NCBI RefSeq assembly: GCF_017873605.1
Contig: NZ_JAGGKI010000003.1
Span: 496,001 to 560,000, forward strand
Source: Paenibacillus lactis
GTDB taxonomy: Bacteria > Bacillota > Bacilli > Paenibacillales > Paenibacillaceae
Length of the DNA stretch: 64,000 bases
Direction of reading: 5' to 3'
Shown here: positions 62,223 to 64,000 of the stretch, piece after piece
How the letters are laid out: each line of letters starts with the position of its first letter
Numbering within the stretch: position 1 is the first letter of the stretch
The notes under the pieces: generated by a model
Told to the model about the DNA's origin: nothing
Database searches by the model: none
Seen by the model: only the letters and a program-made list of their open reading frames with translations
Translations under genes and position numbers: made by a program

Positions 62223-63848
62223 TTATCCCCGCTCACGCATCCGTGAAGGCGCCAGTCTCATCAGAGGGCGGAATACCTTCTGGAGTGGACGCGGATAATT
62301 GCCTAGCTCGGACTGGCGAATGACGCCGAACACGACAAGCAGCACGAGATAAATCACAACGACGGCAATTCCGACGATGATGCATGTTAACAGGAATGCC
62401 AATCGTGCCGGGATCACCTCAACCAGTTGAATGCCCGCTTGGTTCAACCCGTAGCCGATTCCCGCTGCCGCTACGACGGTGCACAGGAATCCCAGCCAGC
62501 GGCTTCCCAATATCGAGAACGATACAATCGATTTAATCGACCGGATGTTAAGCAGCGTGATGACCAGGAAGCACAGCGCCGTACTTCCAATGATGCCGTA
62601 GATGCCGAACAAGGGAGCCAGAAGGAAGCTGGCCGCCAGCTTGACGGCAACGCCGATCATCACGTGAATCATGGACAGCTTGGCCTTTCCGATGCCGAGC
62701 AAGATCGAGTTCGTCGTCATCATGGTAATCTGGAAAATGGTGCCGAAAGTCAGAAATGCAATGATTCCGCTGCCGCCCAGCGAGCTGAACAAGAGACCGT
62801 TCACCGAGTAAGCCGCTACTCCCAGCGCGATGACCACCGGCATGCCGGTCAAAATCCCGATCCGCATGGCAAGCGTGACTTGCCGCTCCAGATGCTCTTG
62901 ATCACGTCTGGCAAACGCCGCCGATATGATCGGAATCAGCGATGTGCTGAGGGCAATGGCCAGGATCGGCGGGATGCCCGCAACGCTCTGCGCCCGTGTG
63001 CCCAATACGGCGAGCGCCTCGGTCGCCTGCGCCGCTCCGATCTCGCCCGTCAGGAGCGGCTTGACGATGGAGCCGTCAATGAAGTTGACCGCCGGGACCG
63101 CCAGAGAGGACAACACGATCGGAATCGATAACTTGAAAATATCCTTGTAGATGCCGCCGAGCGGAATCGAACGGTCTGCCGGGGGCAGCTTCTGCTCCCG
63201 GTCACTGCGCCGGAGCTTCGCGGCGAAATACAGCATGACCGCGAAGGCGCCGATGCTGCCGAGCACGCCGCCGAAGGAGGCCCCAGCCGCTACCCAAGTA
63301 TCGTCATACCCCAACCGCAGCAGCACATAGGCTAGACCGATAGCAGTCAGCACTCTTGCAATCTGCTCCACGATTTGGGAAATCCCGCCGGCCGACATAT
63401 TGTTGCGGCCCTGGAAATACCCCCGCATCATGGCGATAGCGGGGAACAGCAGCAGCGCCGGAGCCAGCGCCTGAATGGCCGCGGCCGATTCCGGCACCTC
63501 CGCGACATGGGTCGCGTAATACGGCGCTCCGAAATACAGCAGCAGCGTCATGACAACGCCAGCCGCTCCGGCGAAGATCAGCGCCGCTTGGTATACGCGC
63601 TGAGCCTCGGCCGGCTTATTCAGCGCATGCCGCTCGGAAACCATTTTACTGAGCGTGCTCGGAATACCGGCCGTAGCGACGGTCAGCAGCATCAAATACA
63701 CATTGTTGGCAATCGTGAAGGAAGCATCCCCCACATCGTTTAGCATGTGCTCCAGCGGCACCCGCTGCACAAGTCCCAGCACGCGGGCGACCAGCGCCGC
63801 CACGGCCAGGATAATCGTGCCTTTTATGAATGATTCCTTCTTAGACAA
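62223..63848 (-). CDS. MurJ/SpoVB-like flippase (YtgP)
   Basis: A ~541-residue protein with 14 predicted membrane segments of the MATE-like polysaccharide flippase superfamily. The start SKKESFIKGTIILAVAALVA and RVLGLVQRVPLEHMLNDVGD are typical of the YtgP/SpoVB group, which moves lipid-linked cell wall precursors (lipid II) to the outer face. Conserved middle regions are MMRGYFQGRNNMSAGGISQI near 140 and a basic C-terminal end. It could equally be SpoVB. The TTG at 63848 has AAGGTAAGGAA upstream; the TTG at 63872 is in frame. Confidence 0.85.
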   Translation of the reverse strand: MSKKESFIKGTIILAVAALVARVLGLVQRVPLEHMLNDVGDASFTIANNVYLMLLTVATAGIPSTLSKMVSERHALNKPAEAQRVYQAALIFAGAAGVVMTLLLYFGAPYYATHVAEVPESAAAIQALAPALLLFPAIAMMRGYFQGRNNMSAGGISQIVEQIARVLTAIGLAYVLLRLGYDDTWVAAGASFGGVLGSIGAFAVMLYFAAKLRRSDREQKLPPADRSIPLGGIYKDIFKLSIPIVLSSLAVPAVNFIDGSIVKPLLTGEIGAAQATEALAVLGTRAQSVAGIPPILAIALSTSLIPIISAAFARRDQEHLERQVTLAMRIGILTGMPVVIALGVAAYSVNGLLFSSLGGSGIIAFLTFGTIFQITMMTTNSILLGIGKAKLSMIHVMIGVAVKLAASFLLAPLFGIYGIIGSTALCFLVITLLNIRSIKSIVSFSILGSRWLGFLCTVVAAAGIGYGLNQAGIQLVEVIPARLAFLLTCIIVGIAVVVIYLVLLVVFGVIRQSELGNYPRPLQKVFRPLMRLAPSRMRERG

Positions 63849-63902
63849 TTCCTTACCTTCTTTCTCCTCCAATAGCGCTTGTTAAGCACCCCTCGCGCCT
63901 GC

Positions 63903-64000
63903 TTAAAACACCCAAACGATAAACACAATGATCATCGCAAGCTGCAATACGACCTTCACCACGATGCTGCTGAACAAGCCGAGCACCGAACCGAGTCCGA
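63903..64000 (-). CDS. C-terminal end of a membrane protein (partial)
   Basis: An open minus-strand frame from the window edge ends in TAA at 63903. Its last residues, GLGSVLGLFSSIVVKVVLQL then AMIIVFIVWVF, form one long hydrophobic segment at the very C-terminus. It lies ~55 bp upstream of ytgP on the same strand. Too little remains to identify the family. Confidence 0.6.
   Translation of the reverse strand, partial: GLGSVLGLFSSIVVKVVLQLAMIIVFIVWVF

Overview
The window looks like chromosomal DNA of a Gram-positive, endospore-forming member of the Paenibacillaceae, most likely Paenibacillus. Evidence: strong AGGAGG-type ribosome binding sites, frequent TTG/GTG starts, Bacillus-type pairs (dnaB-dnaI, ecsA-ecsB, trxA followed by uvrC, yumC/yumB/yuiB, yutM/yutJ/yuzB/yutI), sporulation genes (sda, a YjcZ-like peptide, a YheC/D ATP-grasp protein) and class-typical riboswitches. 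The genus is inference from gene content and style. No rRNA, tRNA, CRISPR array, phage or transposase gene was seen. Most of the window is ordinary core genome, and no clearly new multi-gene system stands out.

Layout. 1-2.6 kb: end of an AraC regulator, a LysE exporter, and a TetR-SMR efflux unit behind a 34-39 bp repeat array and a paired palindrome. 2.7-6.2 kb: ykoE-ykoD-ykoC, an ECF transporter for a thiamine precursor under a TPP riboswitch. 6.3-13.5 kb: psd, an SDR, a broken small gene, an AraC regulator, a MocR regulator divergent from a flavin oxidase, an aminotransferase and a YjcZ-like peptide. 13.6-17.2 kb: ecsA-ecsB and a YfmL-like helicase. 17.3-26.3 kb: nucleotidyltransferase, SDR, CheX, LysR regulator, PHP phosphatase, Tat-exported phosphoesterase, aldehyde dehydrogenase, K+ channel and AAC(3)-like acetyltransferase.

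26.3-31 kb: sdhC-sdhA-sdhB with a 167-bp inverted-repeat element between sdhC and sdhA, and a divergent LysR gene. 31-33.3 kb: a Ktr potassium uptake pair under a c-di-AMP riboswitch. 33.5-41 kb: CPBP protease, uvrC with a low-complexity insertion, trxA, a YqzM-like peptide, dnaI and dnaB. 41-46 kb: yuiB, hemQ, a type II NADH dehydrogenase and yumC. 46-48.5 kb: sda behind a cluster of DnaA boxes, a short YheC/D protein, and an AT-rich island with a small gene and a decayed membrane-protein gene.

48.5-64 kb: yutM, mqnE, yutJ, yuzB, yutI, an SDR-like protein, metN-metI-metQ under a SAM riboswitch, a HEPN-like protein, a UbiD decarboxylase, ctaA, a thioredoxin, a DUF2515 protein and a MurJ/YtgP-type flippase.

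Many genes serve respiration (sdhCAB, NDH-2, HemQ and CtaA for heme, MqnE and possibly UbiD for menaquinone) and Fe-S biogenesis (YutM, YutI). Three importers sit behind ligand-sensing leaders for thiamine, c-di-AMP and SAM.
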